NCBI RefSeq assembly: GCF_022682495.2 | Contig: NC_071398.1 | Coordinates: 14,576,934-14,640,933 of the forward strand | Source: Desmodus rotundus | Lineage: Eukaryota; Chordata; Mammalia; Chiroptera; Phyllostomidae | DNA length: 64,000 nucleotides | Direction of reading: 5' to 3' | Shown: one piece after another, positions 35,957-48,900 of the stretch | Position numbering within the stretch: the stretch's first letter is position 1 | Layout of the letters: every line of letters begins with the position of its first letter | Program-made: the position numbers and the translations under genes | The notes under the pieces: generated by a model | The model's input: the letters and a program-made list of their open reading frames with translations, nothing else | What the model was told of the DNA's origin: nothing | Databases searched by the model: none

Positions 35957-38900
35957 ATGGCGCCCCCAAGGGATGTGGTGAAGATCGCCGTTCAGAAGCG
36001 TGATGCCATCCCGCAGCTCATCCAGCTGGACCAGGTCACCCGGCCAGTCCGGCCAACATCCACCCTAGCCCACCTCTGGGTCGCCCCCTTCCCCTCAAAA
36101 CCCCCCACCCTACCCCTTCCCCAGGTTCTTCCCCAACTCCTCCCCACTCCTGGCCTTGTGAGTGACCTCTTCACTTGCAGGCAAAGCCCCTGGCCGCTGT
36201 ACTGAAGGAGGTGTGCGACGCGTGAGTGCCGGCTGTCAGGCCAAGGGGTGAGGGGAAGGCGGGAGGGAGGGGTCGCGCCATACCTGCCTCACTGAGCCTC
36301 TGCCTACAGGTGGAGCCTGGCTCACTCTGAACGCTATGCCCTGCAGTTTGCTGATGGGCACAAGAGATACATCACGGAGAATGTGAGTGCCCACTGCTCT
36401 TTAGACCCTTCTAATTTCCGATTCCTGGCCCTGATTCCTCCCACTCCTCATCCTACTGGAATGTGATCTTTCACCGAGTTCCCAGTCCTCCCTCATCAAC
36501 AACCCAAGTTAACCAACCCTCTGAGCCCTTCCTGACTTCTCTCTCCCTTTTCTGCTGTCTTCTCCAGAACCGCTCAGAGATCAAGAATGGCAGCATCCTG
36601 TGCCTCAGCACTGCCCCAGTAAAGCCCCTCCTGGCCCCACCCTCATTCCCTGCCCCACTGCCGAGCCTCCTTTCTGTCCCCCTATGCCTCTGCCCAAGGT
36701 CTGGAGGCTCCAGTCACATCCCTGCAGTGCTCCACCTGGTGGACACTGTGGTCCCCACACCTCAGTCCCCACTCCTTACCTCCACCCAGCCTCCCCGCTC
36801 ACCTTTGCTTCTGCTCCTGCCCCTGCCAGGACCTTGAGGCTGAGCAGCTGTTGGGCAGGCTGCAGAGCGGGAGTCATGAAGGGCGCCGGGAAGCCCTGCA
36901 GCACCTCGCCCTGCTGGCCCCCGACATGACCTTTGCCCAGGAGGTCATCAGCCGTGATGGGCTAAAGAGGCTAGGCACCATCATTGAGGAAGGGAACGAG
37001 TGAGCATCGGGCGGTGGTTGGTGGTGGACGTGGTGGGGCTGGGGGTCCTGATCCGGGCCCTGCTCAGCCCCAGACGTCCCTCCAGCCTAGGGGAGGTGCT
37101 GGCCCTCGCACTGCAGGCCTTCTTGGAGCTCATGGAGCACGGCGTGGTGTCCTGGGAGACGCTCACTATCCCCTTTGTTAGGAAGGTGGGTGGGCTTTCC
37201 TAAGGACAGCAGGTAGGGGCAGTTGGGGTGGTTAGAATCTGGCTGTCCATGACAGTCAGGTGGTGACAGCCCCTACCCCTCTTACAGGTGGTGTGCTATG
37301 TGAACATGAACCTGATGGACGCATCCGTGCAGCCCCTGGCCCTTAGGTTGCTGGAGAGTGTGACCTTGAGCAGCCGTGCCCTGGGCCAGCTAGTCAAAAA
37401 TGAGGTTACACTGGATAGGCTGCTGGTGCACCTACAGGTGTAAGTCTCTCGGGGTGGGGTGCAGATCAGGGGAGAGCAGCCAGATCCTGGATGGCCAGTT
37501 GGACCCTCTTCTTGTCCCAGGATGAACCAGCAGCTGCAAACCAAGGCCATGGCACTGCTGACAGCCTTGCTGCAGGGGGCCAGCCCCACTGACCGTAAGG
37601 TGGGTGTCCATCTGGGAGGTGGATAAGGGGCAGGAGCTGGTGAGCCCTGTGCCCTGCCCTGGGCCCACAGGGTCGGTGCTCATGGTGGGGTCACGTTACC
37701 TAAGCCCCTTTCCCACCCACCCTCAGCAAATGCTTGACAAACTGTGGCAGAGAAACCTTCGCCAGTTCATCTATAAGGTATGAAGCACTGGGCCAGGCAG
37801 ACCCCTCCCTATTCCTCCTCTCCCAGTGAGTACAAGCTCACACTCGTGGGCTGGCTGTCCTCCAGAACATCATCCACAGTGCGGTGCCAATGGGCGACGA
37901 GATGGCTCACCACTTGTACGTGCTACAGTCCCTTACACTGGGCCTGCTGGAACCACGCATGCGGACGCCACTGGACCCCTACAGCCAGGTGGGTGCCTTT
38001 GGGGTACACAGGCTGGGGGCAGCTGGAGCTTGGCCTTGAATCTGATGTGATTCCTCTCCACCCCCAAATGGTGACCCCAGGATCAGCGGGACCAGCTGCA
38101 GGCCCTGCGCCAGGCTGCCTTTGAGCCAGAAGGGGAGTCCCCCAGTGCTGGGCTGAGTGCTGACCGTCGCCGTTCGCTCTGTGCCCGCGAGTTCCGCAAA
38201 CTGGGCTTCTCCGTGAGTGACCCTCAATGAGCTCCCCACCCCTGCCTCAACCCAGGACTGCTGTTGTTTCAGAGGATGGGGGCCCCACCTCAGCTGCCTG
38301 TCCCCCTTCCTCCAGAATAGCAACCCCGCACAAGACCTAGAGCGCGTGCCCCCTGGCCTGCTGGCCCTGGACAACATGCTCTACTTCTCCAGACATGCAC
38401 CCAGTGCCTACAGCCGGGTCAGTGTTGGGGAGGGGTGGGCGGAGCAGCGTGCCTGCCTATGAGGGTCCCGGTGAGCTGAGCTGTGACTCCCACCCTGTTC
38501 TCTACTCCTGCCACCCCAGTTTGTGTTGGAGAACAGCAGTCGCGAGGACAAGCACGAGTGCCCCTTTGCCCGGAGCAGTATCCAGCTGACCGTGCTGCTG
38601 TGCGAGCTGCTCCATGTTGGGGAGCCCTGTGAGTGGGACTGGGCAGTGTGTCTGGGAACAGGGGACGGAAGGGCAGAGAGGGCCAGGGGCTTCACATACT
38701 TTCTCCCTGAGCCCCTCCTGCCCCCCTGCTCCAGGCTCCGAAACGGCCCAGGACTTTTCACCCATGTTTTTCGGCCAAGACCAGAGCTTCCACGAGCTCT
38801 TCTGTGTGAGCATCCAGCTGCTGAATAAGACCTGGAAGGAGATGCGGGCCACACAGGAGGACTTTGACAAGGTGGGTGGGTGGGAGCTGGGAGGCCTTGG

Positions 38901-40213
38901 CCAGGGCAGGGGGCTGTGCTGGGAGGGGCCCAGAGCTCAGACTCTGAACTGAGCCTGGGGTGGCCCCAGGTCATGCAAGTGGTCCGGGAGCAGCTGGCCC
39001 GTACGCTGGCCCTGAAGCCCAGCTCCCTGGAGCTCTTCCGAACCAAGGTGAACGCGCTCAACTATGGGGAGGTGCTGCGACTGAGGCAGACAGAGCGCCT
39101 GCATCAGGAGGGCACGCTGGCCCCTCCCATACTGTGAGTGGCAGCGATGGGTCCAGTCCCTACTAGGGACTAGAGTCCCTAGACCCTACTTTCCCTGGTG
39201 ACCCATGGGCCTTGCCCCAGGTCAGTCCTGTCAGCAGCCCTCCTCCCCTCAACCAGGGAGCTTCGGGAGAAGCTGAAGCCAGAGCTCATGGGCCTGATCC
39301 GCCAGCAGCGTTTGCTCCGCCTCTGCGAAGGGACACTCTTCCGCAAGATCAGCAGCCGGAGGCGCCAGGGTTGTTGAGTGGGCAGGGGGACAGAGGGCGG
39401 CTGGCTTGGGGTCAGGGCCCCTCTCATCATTCCTTCCCTCTTCCCCTTGCCGCCCAGACAAGCTGTGGTTCTGCTGCCTGTCCCCCAACCACAAGGTGCT
39501 GCAGTATGGGGACATGGAGGACGGTGCCAGTCCGCCTGCCCCCGAGAGCCTCCCAGAGCAGCGTAAGGAGGGCAGGGGCAGGGGTACGACAACTGCTTTT
39601 CTAGACCACCCCATGCCCTGGGACGCCTGGGGCCCCGGTGGTCAGCCCAGCATCTTCCCGCAGTCCCTGTGGCTGACATCAGGGCACTACTGACCGGCAG
39701 GGACTGCCCGCACATCCGGGACAAGGGCTCCGTGAAACAGAACAAGGTGAGGCCAGTGGAGCCTGGGCTTCTTCCCACCTGCCCGGCTCCCCCCTCTCAG
39801 TGCTCCTGGTTCCCTTGCCTCCCCAGGACCTCTATGAGTTAGCTTTCTCAGTCTGCTATGACCGTGGGGAGGAGGAGGCGTACCTCAACTTCATTGCCCC
39901 CTCCAAACGGGAGGTGAGTGTCTGGGCAGGCAGAGCTGAGGTGGGCAGATGGGCAGGGGAAGAGACTGGCAGGCCCTCATGGCGCTGGCTCCATCCCCAG
40001 TTCCACCTGTGGACAGATGGGCTGAGCACCCTGCTGGGCAGTCCCATGGGCAGTGAGCAGACACGGCTAGACCTGGAGCAGCTGCTCACCATGGAGACCA
40101 AGTTGCGCTTGTTGGAGCTGGAGAACGTGCCCATTCCTGAGCAGCCACCCCCTATCCCCCCGCCCCCCACCAACTTCAACTTCTGCTATGACTGTAGCAT
40201 CGCTGAACCTTAA
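35957..40213 (+). CDS. ELMO3: Engulfment and cell motility protein 3
   Basis: Twenty coding exons: 35957-36034, 36181-36221, 36310-36382, 36568-36618, 36830-36999, 37086-37185, 37288-37439, 37521-37599, 37727-37777, 37866-37988, 38081-38212, 38316-38417, 38520-38628, 38735-38871, 38970-39133, 39257-39369, 39458-39562, 39664-39746, 39827-39913, 40001-40213. All junctions hold frame and give 720 residues, the length I recall for human. An N-terminal Ras-binding-like and armadillo region comes first, the ELMO domain lies at about 300-480, a PH domain at about 550-670, and a C-terminal proline-rich tail ([13 protein letters not shown]) that contacts the DOCK SH3 domain. ELMO-DOCK complexes activate Rac in phagocytosis and migration. 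The start has a strong Kozak context (ACCATGG). The exon 16 donor (G|gttgtt) is weak. The MIR328 hairpin lies antisense in intron 13. Confidence 0.97.
38659..38733 (-). ncRNA. MIR328: microRNA precursor miR-328
   Basis: On the minus strand this 75-base segment folds as the mir-328 hairpin. The 3p mature sequence (minus strand of 38665-38686) agrees at all 22 positions with miR-328-3p as I remember it. The 5p arm (about 38705-38727) is G-rich (GGGGGGCAGGAGGGGCTCAG core) with one change at its end. The human gene sits in the same ELMO3 intron in the same antisense orientation. Here the precursor reaches the A of the exon 14 acceptor and covers its polypyrimidine tract. miR-328 targets include CD44 and ABCG2, and it can act as a decoy for hnRNP E2 (established). 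Confidence 0.95.
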
Positions 40214-40310
40214 CAGGTCGACCAAGGGCCACAGTGCTGCCACTGTGGTGGCCACAAAGGGTGAAGGGTGGAGAAGTGCAGACACCCTGATCAGCAGAGG
40301 CTGCAGCAGA

Positions 40311-40316
40311 AATAAA
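40311..40316 (+). terminator. ELMO3 polyadenylation signal AATAAA
   Basis: Canonical AATAAA about 100 bases after the ELMO3 stop, followed by a GT/T-rich stretch (gtctgcttggctcttgggtatgtgt). Confidence 0.85.
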
Positions 40317-40319
40317 GTC

Positions 40320-42464
40320 TGCTTGGCTCTTGGGTATGTGTCCAGCCAGCTGTGCACCTGGTAGGCCGCGCCTGCCTTCAAACTTAGCTGGTGAATGAGA
40401 GGTGGGGCATCAGGCCAGGGCCACAGCTTGGGGCCACAAACTCGAGCAGCTACAGCTGAGGGGCTGGTGTTCTGGAGGGGTGCCCTGTTGTCCTTTTTCA
40501 GGGTAAGTCCTCAGCTTCCCTCAGTGCTGGGTCTGCAGAGAGGGGTGGCCTGTGTTTGAGGGGCACCAAGGGAGGGCTGGTGCTACCAGCCAGGTGAGGG
40601 AGAAGCAGCAGGGTAGCAGGCATCGCCCCAAGTGGACACCCTCCTGGGCAGCATTAACGGGGGTCTAGTGGGGGGCTATGTTTCCAGAGGCTTCTGACAG
40701 TCTGAGCTCAGTCACGAACGCTGCTTGGCCTGCTCTGTGTCCTTTGTGGGACTTGGAAGCCCTGTGGTGAGAGGCTGGAGAGGAGAGATATGAAGCTGGG
40801 TCTGCTTTGTGCTGAAGGGCAGACTTAAAATTCCAGAAGACATCTTCAAGTGGTGGGAGGATATTCTGACGAGAGGGAATTCAGTGAAGGAAGCCTGAAT
40901 TCTAATGAAAACCCACTGCAGGAGGGTGGGATGGAGGCCACAGGCAGGCCAGAGTCCCTGCAGTCAGAATTGACTAGGGATATCGGGCACAGCTGGAGGT
41001 CACACTCAGAGGTCATGGACCCCAAGCCTCTGGGGCAAAGGAGCGTACCCACCCACAGGACCCACAGGACAGGCCAAAAGCTGCCACCACTCTCTGACCT
41101 TCTTTTCCACGTCTCTCACTACCTCCTTCCCATCGCCTCCTCAAATATCTTTTATAACAAATTTAATCATCAACACGTGACCTTGAAAAGTGATGAAATG
41201 ACATTTCCTTTGGAGAAATGCTGAGCTTCCCCTCCCCCAGCTATGCTTCTGACTCAGGTACACAGACACTTCCCACCACACTTGGACTAGTCTGCAGTTG
41301 AGTTCAAGCTGAAAATGGGGGTGGGGATCCCAGATGCAGTGAAGTCCCCCAATATTCCTTCTAGTGGTCTGGGCCCTTGTGCAGACCACCATCATCTTGA
41401 CAGGAACCTCCTGCCTCCCTGCCTCCCGTCCTTTCAGCACTGGCTACCACGGCAGCTTTCTCAACTGCGAGGCGCATCTGGTCACACACCACTCCCATCC
41501 TGCAGTTTTCAGCGTTTCCCTGTTGTCCAGGGGATAGCGGTCACAGTGCCATGATGGACAGAGTTGGGATGGACTGCAGACGTAGTTTAGGTCTTCCAAC
41601 AGAGTGCCCGTGGCTTGCAGGGTTCCCGGCACTTGGTCCATGCTGGCATCCTCCCTCACCCTGTTGGGGCTTGGACCACCGCCCCCCCACCCCACCCCGG
41701 TCTAGCACCAACTCTGGCCTGCCACATGCACCTTCCAGTCCCTTCTGCCTGACTGCCTCTTCTCTCTCTTCTGCTCATTTTTTCACTGCCTTGAGTCCTC
41801 CCTTGACTTCTCAGGCTGAGTTCATTACTCCCCTGTGCTCCCAGTCCCAGGTGCTTGCTTCCCATTTGTGCGCACCCTGCACACGGGGCTGTCCCTGCCT
41901 GCTGGCCGATTTGCCTCCCCAGCTGGCCCGGAAGCTGGGCGCGCTTCGTCCCCTCTGAATTCCCACATAAAGCAGGCACACACGCAGCCTGGCTGGCTGC
42001 TCCTGGAACTGATGGACAGGTAGACAAAGTGTAGGTGGACATATGGAGGGCCAGAGACATTCTCAGAGCTGCTGTTGAAAATTCACTTGTACCGTTTAAG
42101 AGGGTGGACTAGATGACCTCTAATGCTCCTTCCTACCCAGAGATGCCATTCGCTGTCCTTTCCTTTTTTCTGAAGACAACCTCATGGACTCTGGCCTCGT
42201 TAATCAGTGTGTTCCTGGGGGCTGGCTGGGCCAAGGGCACGCAGATGTGCCTCTGCTGTGGGACCTGCCTGGAAGCTCAGGCTGGGAGAGGCTTTTGGAG
42301 TCTCCCACGCTGTGGGGCTTTAGGCCGTGCCTAAGGAAGAAGTTGTCTCCCGGGTTTCTTCCACTGTCCCTGGGTTGGTCTGGGCTGCTTCAACTGAGGA
42401 AGGGAGGGGTAGGGAGGGGCTCTTCAGTCTGAGAACTTCAGATAAGGAAGTAAAATCTGGAATT
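40320..42464. other. ELMO3-LRRC29 convergent intergenic region
   Basis: No gene found. About 41400-41900 resembles L2 ('ttctcaactgcgaggcgcatctggtcacacaccactcccatcctgcag', 'ctgcctgactgcctcttctc'). The rest shows no feature I can support. Confidence 0.5.
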
Positions 42465-42470
42465 TTTAAT
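42465..42470 (-). terminator. Candidate LRRC29/FBXL9 poly(A) signal ATTAAA
   Basis: TTTAAT on the plus strand gives ATTAAA on the minus strand, about 470 bases after the stop. No AATAAA was found between. Tentative. Confidence 0.4.
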
Positions 42471-42940
42471 CTTGCTCAGGTTTACAACAAAGGCTGGCTT
42501 GGCTGCTAAAGTTCAGTGCTGGTGGGGGACTAGGGGAGCTCCTGTAGGGAGCAAGGTGGGGCACAGGCTTGAGGTGGGAGAGGTGGGCAGGGCAAGGGGC
42601 ATGTGGTCTGCTCCTCCCCAGCACCAGACCCTGCCACCTCTGGGCCTGGGGCTTCCAGACCCAGGTTTGGCCAGCAGAGCAGGAGCTGGCACTTCCAGGT
42701 GCCTGTGGCAGCCAAATGGAGCTGGAAAGAAGCCCTTGCTGGGCTGTGGGGTAGACTGGGATAGGAAGCACCCTGGGCTTCCTTGGATTAGTCCCACCTC
42801 CAGTCCTAGCAAAGGTATTTACAGCTTAGGGAAGGGGCTCTTGCAACTAGCAGAGGGAAACAGGAGTCAAACTCCAGGTCCAAAAGCCAGGCCTAGGGCC
42901 TATGGAGGCTGAGCAACAGGGGCTGCTTACCGACCAGGTC

Positions 42941-45900
42941 TCAGAGTGTTAGGGTCAGGTCAGCCCCTCCCACGAAGCGTGACTGGACGCAGGTCGCCTG
43001 GGGCAGTTGGGCTTGGAATCGCCTGACAGCAGCCATGCTAATACCAGGGCACATGGCGACATCTAACATCTGGATCTGCTTGCATGCCTGCCCAATGGAA
43101 TCCAGTGTTCTGCAGGGAGGTCACCGTGTGGGTGCCTGGCCCAGCGTGGGGCCCCAGCCCAGCCCCTGCACTGTGGCATCATGGGACACACTCACTGCTC
43201 TGTGAGCTGACTGCAGCTGGACAGGTTGAGGTGCTGCAGCCTCGGCCAGGAGCTGGCTGCCTGGGCCCAGCCCTCATCGCTGAGGAGGCCGCAGTGACTC
43301 AGCGCCAAGCGCTCCAGGCTAGGGCAGCCTCTGGCCACAGCCACCAAGCCCTTGTCTGTGAATGCTGGCAACAGGCTCAGTGACAAGTGCCTCAGCCGGG
43401 GGAACTGGAGCACCTGCAAGGATTGGGGGTGTCGGGATGGGGTGTCATATGGTACTGGAGCCCAGGGCCCGGCCCTCGTCTAGGTTCCCCCACCTACAGC
43501 CAAAGGAGAGGCCACAGGTGGCAGAAACCAATAAGAAACTTTCCCCAAGCAAATAGTGGGTCAGCCCAAGCCCCCGGCTCCAGCCCCAGGACCCTCAGCC
43601 TCCCGACACCCCCACCCCAACCCCACACCTTTGCCAAACTGGTGTCAGTCAGCTTGCTGCAGGCTGTGAGGTCCAACTCCTGCAGGGCCTGCAGCATGAG
43701 CAGGGAGGGGCCCTGAGGCTTGGGAGAAGGGGCCTTTGGGCCCGAGGCCTGATGCTCCAGCTCTCGGTGTGGCTGTGGGAAGAGGCCCCTGCTCCTCAGG
43801 TTCCTCCCTCCTGGGTTTGGCCCTCAAGTGTCCCGAGAAAGGGACTCAGGAGGGGCAGGAGGGCAGGTGAACCAGGGACCACCCCGTCCTCCATGACCTC
43901 GAGGGTCCCACACCTGGGATCCCTGAGCTGGCTCCTCACTTGGTTCCCCTAGTCCCAGAAGCCCCCAGTCACAGAGCTCCTTGCACCAGGCCAGGCGCAG
44001 GACTGAGAGGGGAGTGAGGTAGGTGCAGATGGCCTGCAGGGTCCGGTTGCTGAGGGCCACACAGGACGATAAGTCCAGCACCCTGAGACTGGGGCCCAGC
44101 GCTCGGACCAGGGAGAACACTGAGGAGTCCTAGGAAGAAAGTGGAGAAGGGAGAGCGCAATGGAGAGGTGGCTTGTGCCTGTGTCACCAGGCTTGGCAAG
44201 GGTCACTAGGAAGGTTCTGCCCAAGGTTCTAGCCCCACAGGCAATGGCGCGGTACCAGAGGGTCCCCGGAGGGAAGCAACAATGTCCCTGTGCTGTGAAA
44301 GGGCAGAGTGGACAGAGTGGGCCATAGCAGGTAGGACACTAGGAAGAGTTTGCGAGAGGACAGAGGCCTAGGTTGTCCGGGGCAGGAAAGATGCGGGTGG
44401 AAATTTCTAAGGTGTCTGCCCAGATTGTGCCCCCAGGCCCCGCTGAAAGGGTGGGCTGAGGCTGTCCTCTGTCCACAGCTTGCTGGGCTAGTGGTAGCCA
44501 CCCAGCCCAACCGGCACAATCAGATATGTTCCCTCTGGCTGTGACTCGGAGCTGTGGGGTTGTGGTGGGCAAAGCGCTGCCACCTGGCAGAAGCAGTTGT
44601 GGCTGGGGGAGCAGAGCTCAGGGCTGAGGACGGGAACCTGCTTTGTAGAGAGATGGAGACAAGAACATGAGGCTCCAGAGAGTTCAGCTGAGAGACACAG
44701 AGAGGGGCAAGGAAGAGGGGGTAGGGCCCGGGAAGAGAGGCGCTTGTGGGGAACAGGTTAGAGATGGTCTTCAGGTTGGGAATCCCCTGGTCTTATTGGC
44801 AGACTAAAGAAAAACCCACTAAAGAAGACCGACGCTGCCAAGGCGGGGGTGCCACCCTGAGAGATCTCTTCTGGGTAACCTCTGTGTCCCTTCCCCACAG
44901 GGCTCCGTTCTGTCACCTCCTTTCACCAGGCTTCCGTGCTTCTGGAACACCCACCCACAGCGCCACCTGCAGACTGCAGTAGTCACTGAGCACATGGCCT
45001 GTGAGGTGTATGTCACCTTGTGGGCTGGGCCTCCCTGGTCTCTTGGACCTCCCTTCACCTGAGCCCACAGTGGGTAGCTGCCAGGCATGCTGGGGCCATA
45101 CTGTCTTGGTCTAGGCTCCTTCCCCATTCCAGACCGGGTCCCAAGTTCGGTTCTAACTATTTCTTGGACACAAACACCAGGCAGCTCCCCCCTGGTGCCA
45201 CACACCCAGTTCCCCCAGCTTCCAGCCCTGGTGAGGAAGGAAGGGGATGGTAGGCTCACCTTGAGTGAGGAGCAGTAGGCCAGGTTGAGGGAGGCCAGTG
45301 AGGGTGGAGCTCCGCACACCGAGCCCAGGGCCTGGGCCAATTCCCGCCCGTTCACCAGGCAGCACTCGGCCATGTCAAGGCTCTGTAGCTCCCGCAGGCC
45401 CCCCAGGGCTGTACATCCCGCATCTGTCAGCCGCTGCAGCTTCCTCAGCCTCAGGCGCTGCAGGTGCCGCAGACCCCGGCTCACAGCCAAGAGTGCCCCA
45501 TCAGCCAGTTCTGAGCAGCCGCTGAGATCCAGGGAGGTAAGGCCTGGTTGTAGGCGGCAAAGGGCAGCCACGGCCTCTGTGGAGAGGTCCCGGCAGCTAT
45601 GTAGGCTCAGCTCCTGAAGCTGCAGCCCGGCCACCTGGCCCAGGGCCTGTAGGGCCTCTGGTGGCAAGCCAGTGCCACTCAGATCCAGGGCATGCAGCCT
45701 ACCAGCCCGCTCCTTCAAGAATCGAAGCAGGTTGCGGAAGGAGAGTTGGGAAGGGGAGGAGTCCTGGGGGCCAGTGGAACCCCGGACTGCGCCTACCTCG
45801 AAGGTGAGGTGACAATAAGCCAAGGAGAGGCGCTCCAGGCTGGGGGCACAACTGCTGAGCCGATTGAAGCTGAGATCCCCCAGGTCTCGCAGGCTGGCCA

Positions 45901-48900
45901 GGTTGAGCTCACGGAGATCGCTCAGTGCCTGCTGGACCCGCTGTGCCGTTTCGGACTGAGCTAGCAGCATGCCTGATGCAAAGAGGCTGTTGCAGCCACT
46001 GAGGTCAAGGCTACACAGGGCCGGGCAGCTCAGGATCAGGGCCACAAAGGAGGCCTCTGTGGGGCTGCCCCCACTGAGGCACAAGCTCTGCAGGTGCGGG
46101 CCCAGGTGGTAGGCAACAGACTGCAGCACCTCTTGTGAAGCTGGCGAGCCATCCAGGTCGGTCAGGCCGATGCAGGAAATGCCCCTGAGGCCCAGGCTCT
46201 CGATGGCTGGGAGGGAGGCCGAGGACACGGGGATGTTGTACCGCACGTTCCTCTAAAGGGCAGCAACAGGCCTGGGTTAGCCCTCTCGTCTCAGAGGGGG
46301 ATGGGTGTCGGGGCTGGTGGCGAGTTGCTGATTAGAGGTTGGGGGCATGTCAGGGAAGGGCCCTTCTTCTACAAGGGGACCCCTGTAGTACGTGACGTCA
46401 TGTGTGGTTGAGGGGGACTGGTGGAAATTGGAAGCTGGGAGGACAAGTCACCCTGGGGCTCGAGGGACGGATGATTTAAGAGGAGGGCAGGATGATTAGT
46501 GACGGATGGGTCTGGATGCCTAAGAAGCCCCATGGGGAGCTGACATGCTGGGTACAGGAGGGTTGGGGGGGCCTGGAGGAGACCCAGCAAAGCCTCCAAG
46601 AAGCAGGACAAATTATGCTGGACCCCAACCTTTGGGACTTTCAGAAGGTGGCCCTGAGACCCATGGACTCAGCCCTTGGCCTGAGCTAAGCAACCAGCCT
46701 CCCCTGCTTTCTCAAAAGCATATAAATAGCCCTCAGAACAGGAAGAACTGAGGCAGGTGTCACTCACCACAACCCTCCGTGGCCCAGATGCCAGAGGTCT
46801 GGGGCAGGCAGAAGCCAAGGTCCCCTGGTGGCTTTGGTGTCTCGGCCACACGAATGCTTGCAGAAATGGGTTTTGTGTGTAAGAGAAAATATGTGCATGC
46901 ATGCAAGTGTGTGCACGCGCTAACATGGGTGAGCTCCACGGGCTCCAGAATTCAAGATGTGCTTGTGATCCCTGAGGCTCATCTCTGGAGGGTCCATCTT
47001 ACCCGGGTAAGGAAGGAGAAGCCTCCATTTCTGGGGGCAGAACTAAGAGAATTAATATCAGAGAAGCCGGGCTGGCCTTGCTGTAGAGGAACAGCGGGGT
47101 GAGAGAGGAGAGGGCATGGCTGCGGCGGGGGTGGGGGGTTGGGGGCCGCTCAAGGCTAAGTCATTGAGGGAGTAAGCTGGCTTGTGTAGGAGTTTAGGGA
47201 TGCCCCAGCTAAGGAGATTTTTCACAGAACTTTCCCTGACCTCATGCCAGAGGGAGCCAAAGGGCAGTTGGTACAGGTCTTTGTGGAACAGCTCTGTGGC
47301 GGAAGGGAGAGGGGGGCTTGGCTTCTAAAATCCCAGCGCTGTTTCTCTACCTGAGGGTGCCCAGGTTGCAGGAAGTGGTACCAAACCAGGCTCTCGTTTC
47401 AACCTATCAACATGATCCTGATGCAGGAGAGCAAGCTCCCTGAAAAATCTGCCCTGTCAGCAACAGTAAGAACAGGCTCCTATTCCCTGCTGTACCCCAC
47501 AGAACATCTTCAAAGGGAAGCAGAAAGGTAGAGGAGACACAAAATATGCACTCCTGCAAGATACTTAACAACAGGATCCTCCCAGAAAGAGATACACAGA
47601 GCTCATCGCCAGGTGTGGAGAAACCAGCCTGGCCTCCACCAGAAGGAAGCAGCCACCTAGGGCCCCCATCACTGTCATCATGGGAAGGAGCACGTGGTAA
47701 GTGATGGGGACCAGCTCGTGGCTGCTTCCACAGGAACCGGGAGTCAAACCAAGCTCCCTTCCCGCACTCCACTCCCTGAACGTGGTCATTACGGTGAGAG
47801 CGGCACCCCCCCAATCCCCTCGAGGACACAGGGACACAGTGGGGTAGGGGGACTCCCAAGGACCTGGGCCCCCCTTTCAGAGTTAAGGAGAGCTGGGGAA
47901 GATCCCAGTGTGAGGGTGGGGAGGGCGATGAAAAGATCCGGGGGAAAAGGTGTTAGAAAGGAAAGGTAAGGCCGGCCTCCGACCATGTCAGAGCCCTGCG
48001 TGCCAATGATGCGTGGAGTGAACGTGGCTGGGGGAGTGCAGAGCCTGCTGGTTGCCTTGGCAGCACCCCCTGCCCCCTCAGTCACATGGTACCCCACAGG
48101 CCCCAGCTCCCTCTGCCTTCAGTCTTTCTTCTTTCCCTTCCTCACAGAGCCTAGAGGGGCAGGGATGTCCCCCCTCTCCTGCTGCTTTCTTAGGAACAAG
48201 GTAGACAAATAGCTGAGGGAAGGCACTGGCAGTCAGCCCAGGGTCCAAGTCCAGGGCTGGCTGGTAAAAGCCACTGGACAAAGGGACAGGGCCTGGCCTA
48301 AAGGCCTTCCAGCTCACCCACCTCCCTGCTCCCTACCATTTTTCTTGGTGGAGAGGGGCAGCCTGTAAGTCATCACCCAAGTGGTCTAGCCTGGACTCAA
48401 AGTGCAGGAGCCCAGAACAGCCTTTTAGGTACGTGTGTTGTCTGTCGGGGACAGAGCAGCAGGCGGAAGGAGCAGGCTCCTGGGCCTTTGTCTTTGGCCC
48501 TGATACAGCAAAGCCCCCCCCACCCCGGGCCCTCGGAAGATGCTTTCAGAGGCTCAAGGAAGGGTACCTACTCCAGTTTTAGCAGCCCTATCCACAGAGG
48601 GGCCGACTGGCCTCTGGTCTCTTCCTTTCCCAATGCTGGCATCTTAAGAGTAAATACAGTCATTTGGGAAATGCCCTGCACCTGCTCAGAGTGACACGTC
48701 CTTTGTCACAGAGGCCGGCACTTCATTGCACCTACCGAAGCCAGAACGGAAGCTGCAAGCCTGCGCAGAAATGGAGAGCCATCTGCTAGAGAAACGGCCC
48801 TCTGTCTGCTGGTTCAGGAATCCAGAGCTAACACACCTGTTCTCGAGAAGGCCTCTGAGAAAACATAGGCCCTGAGGCTTTGGTCTCTAGAGAGGAGTCA

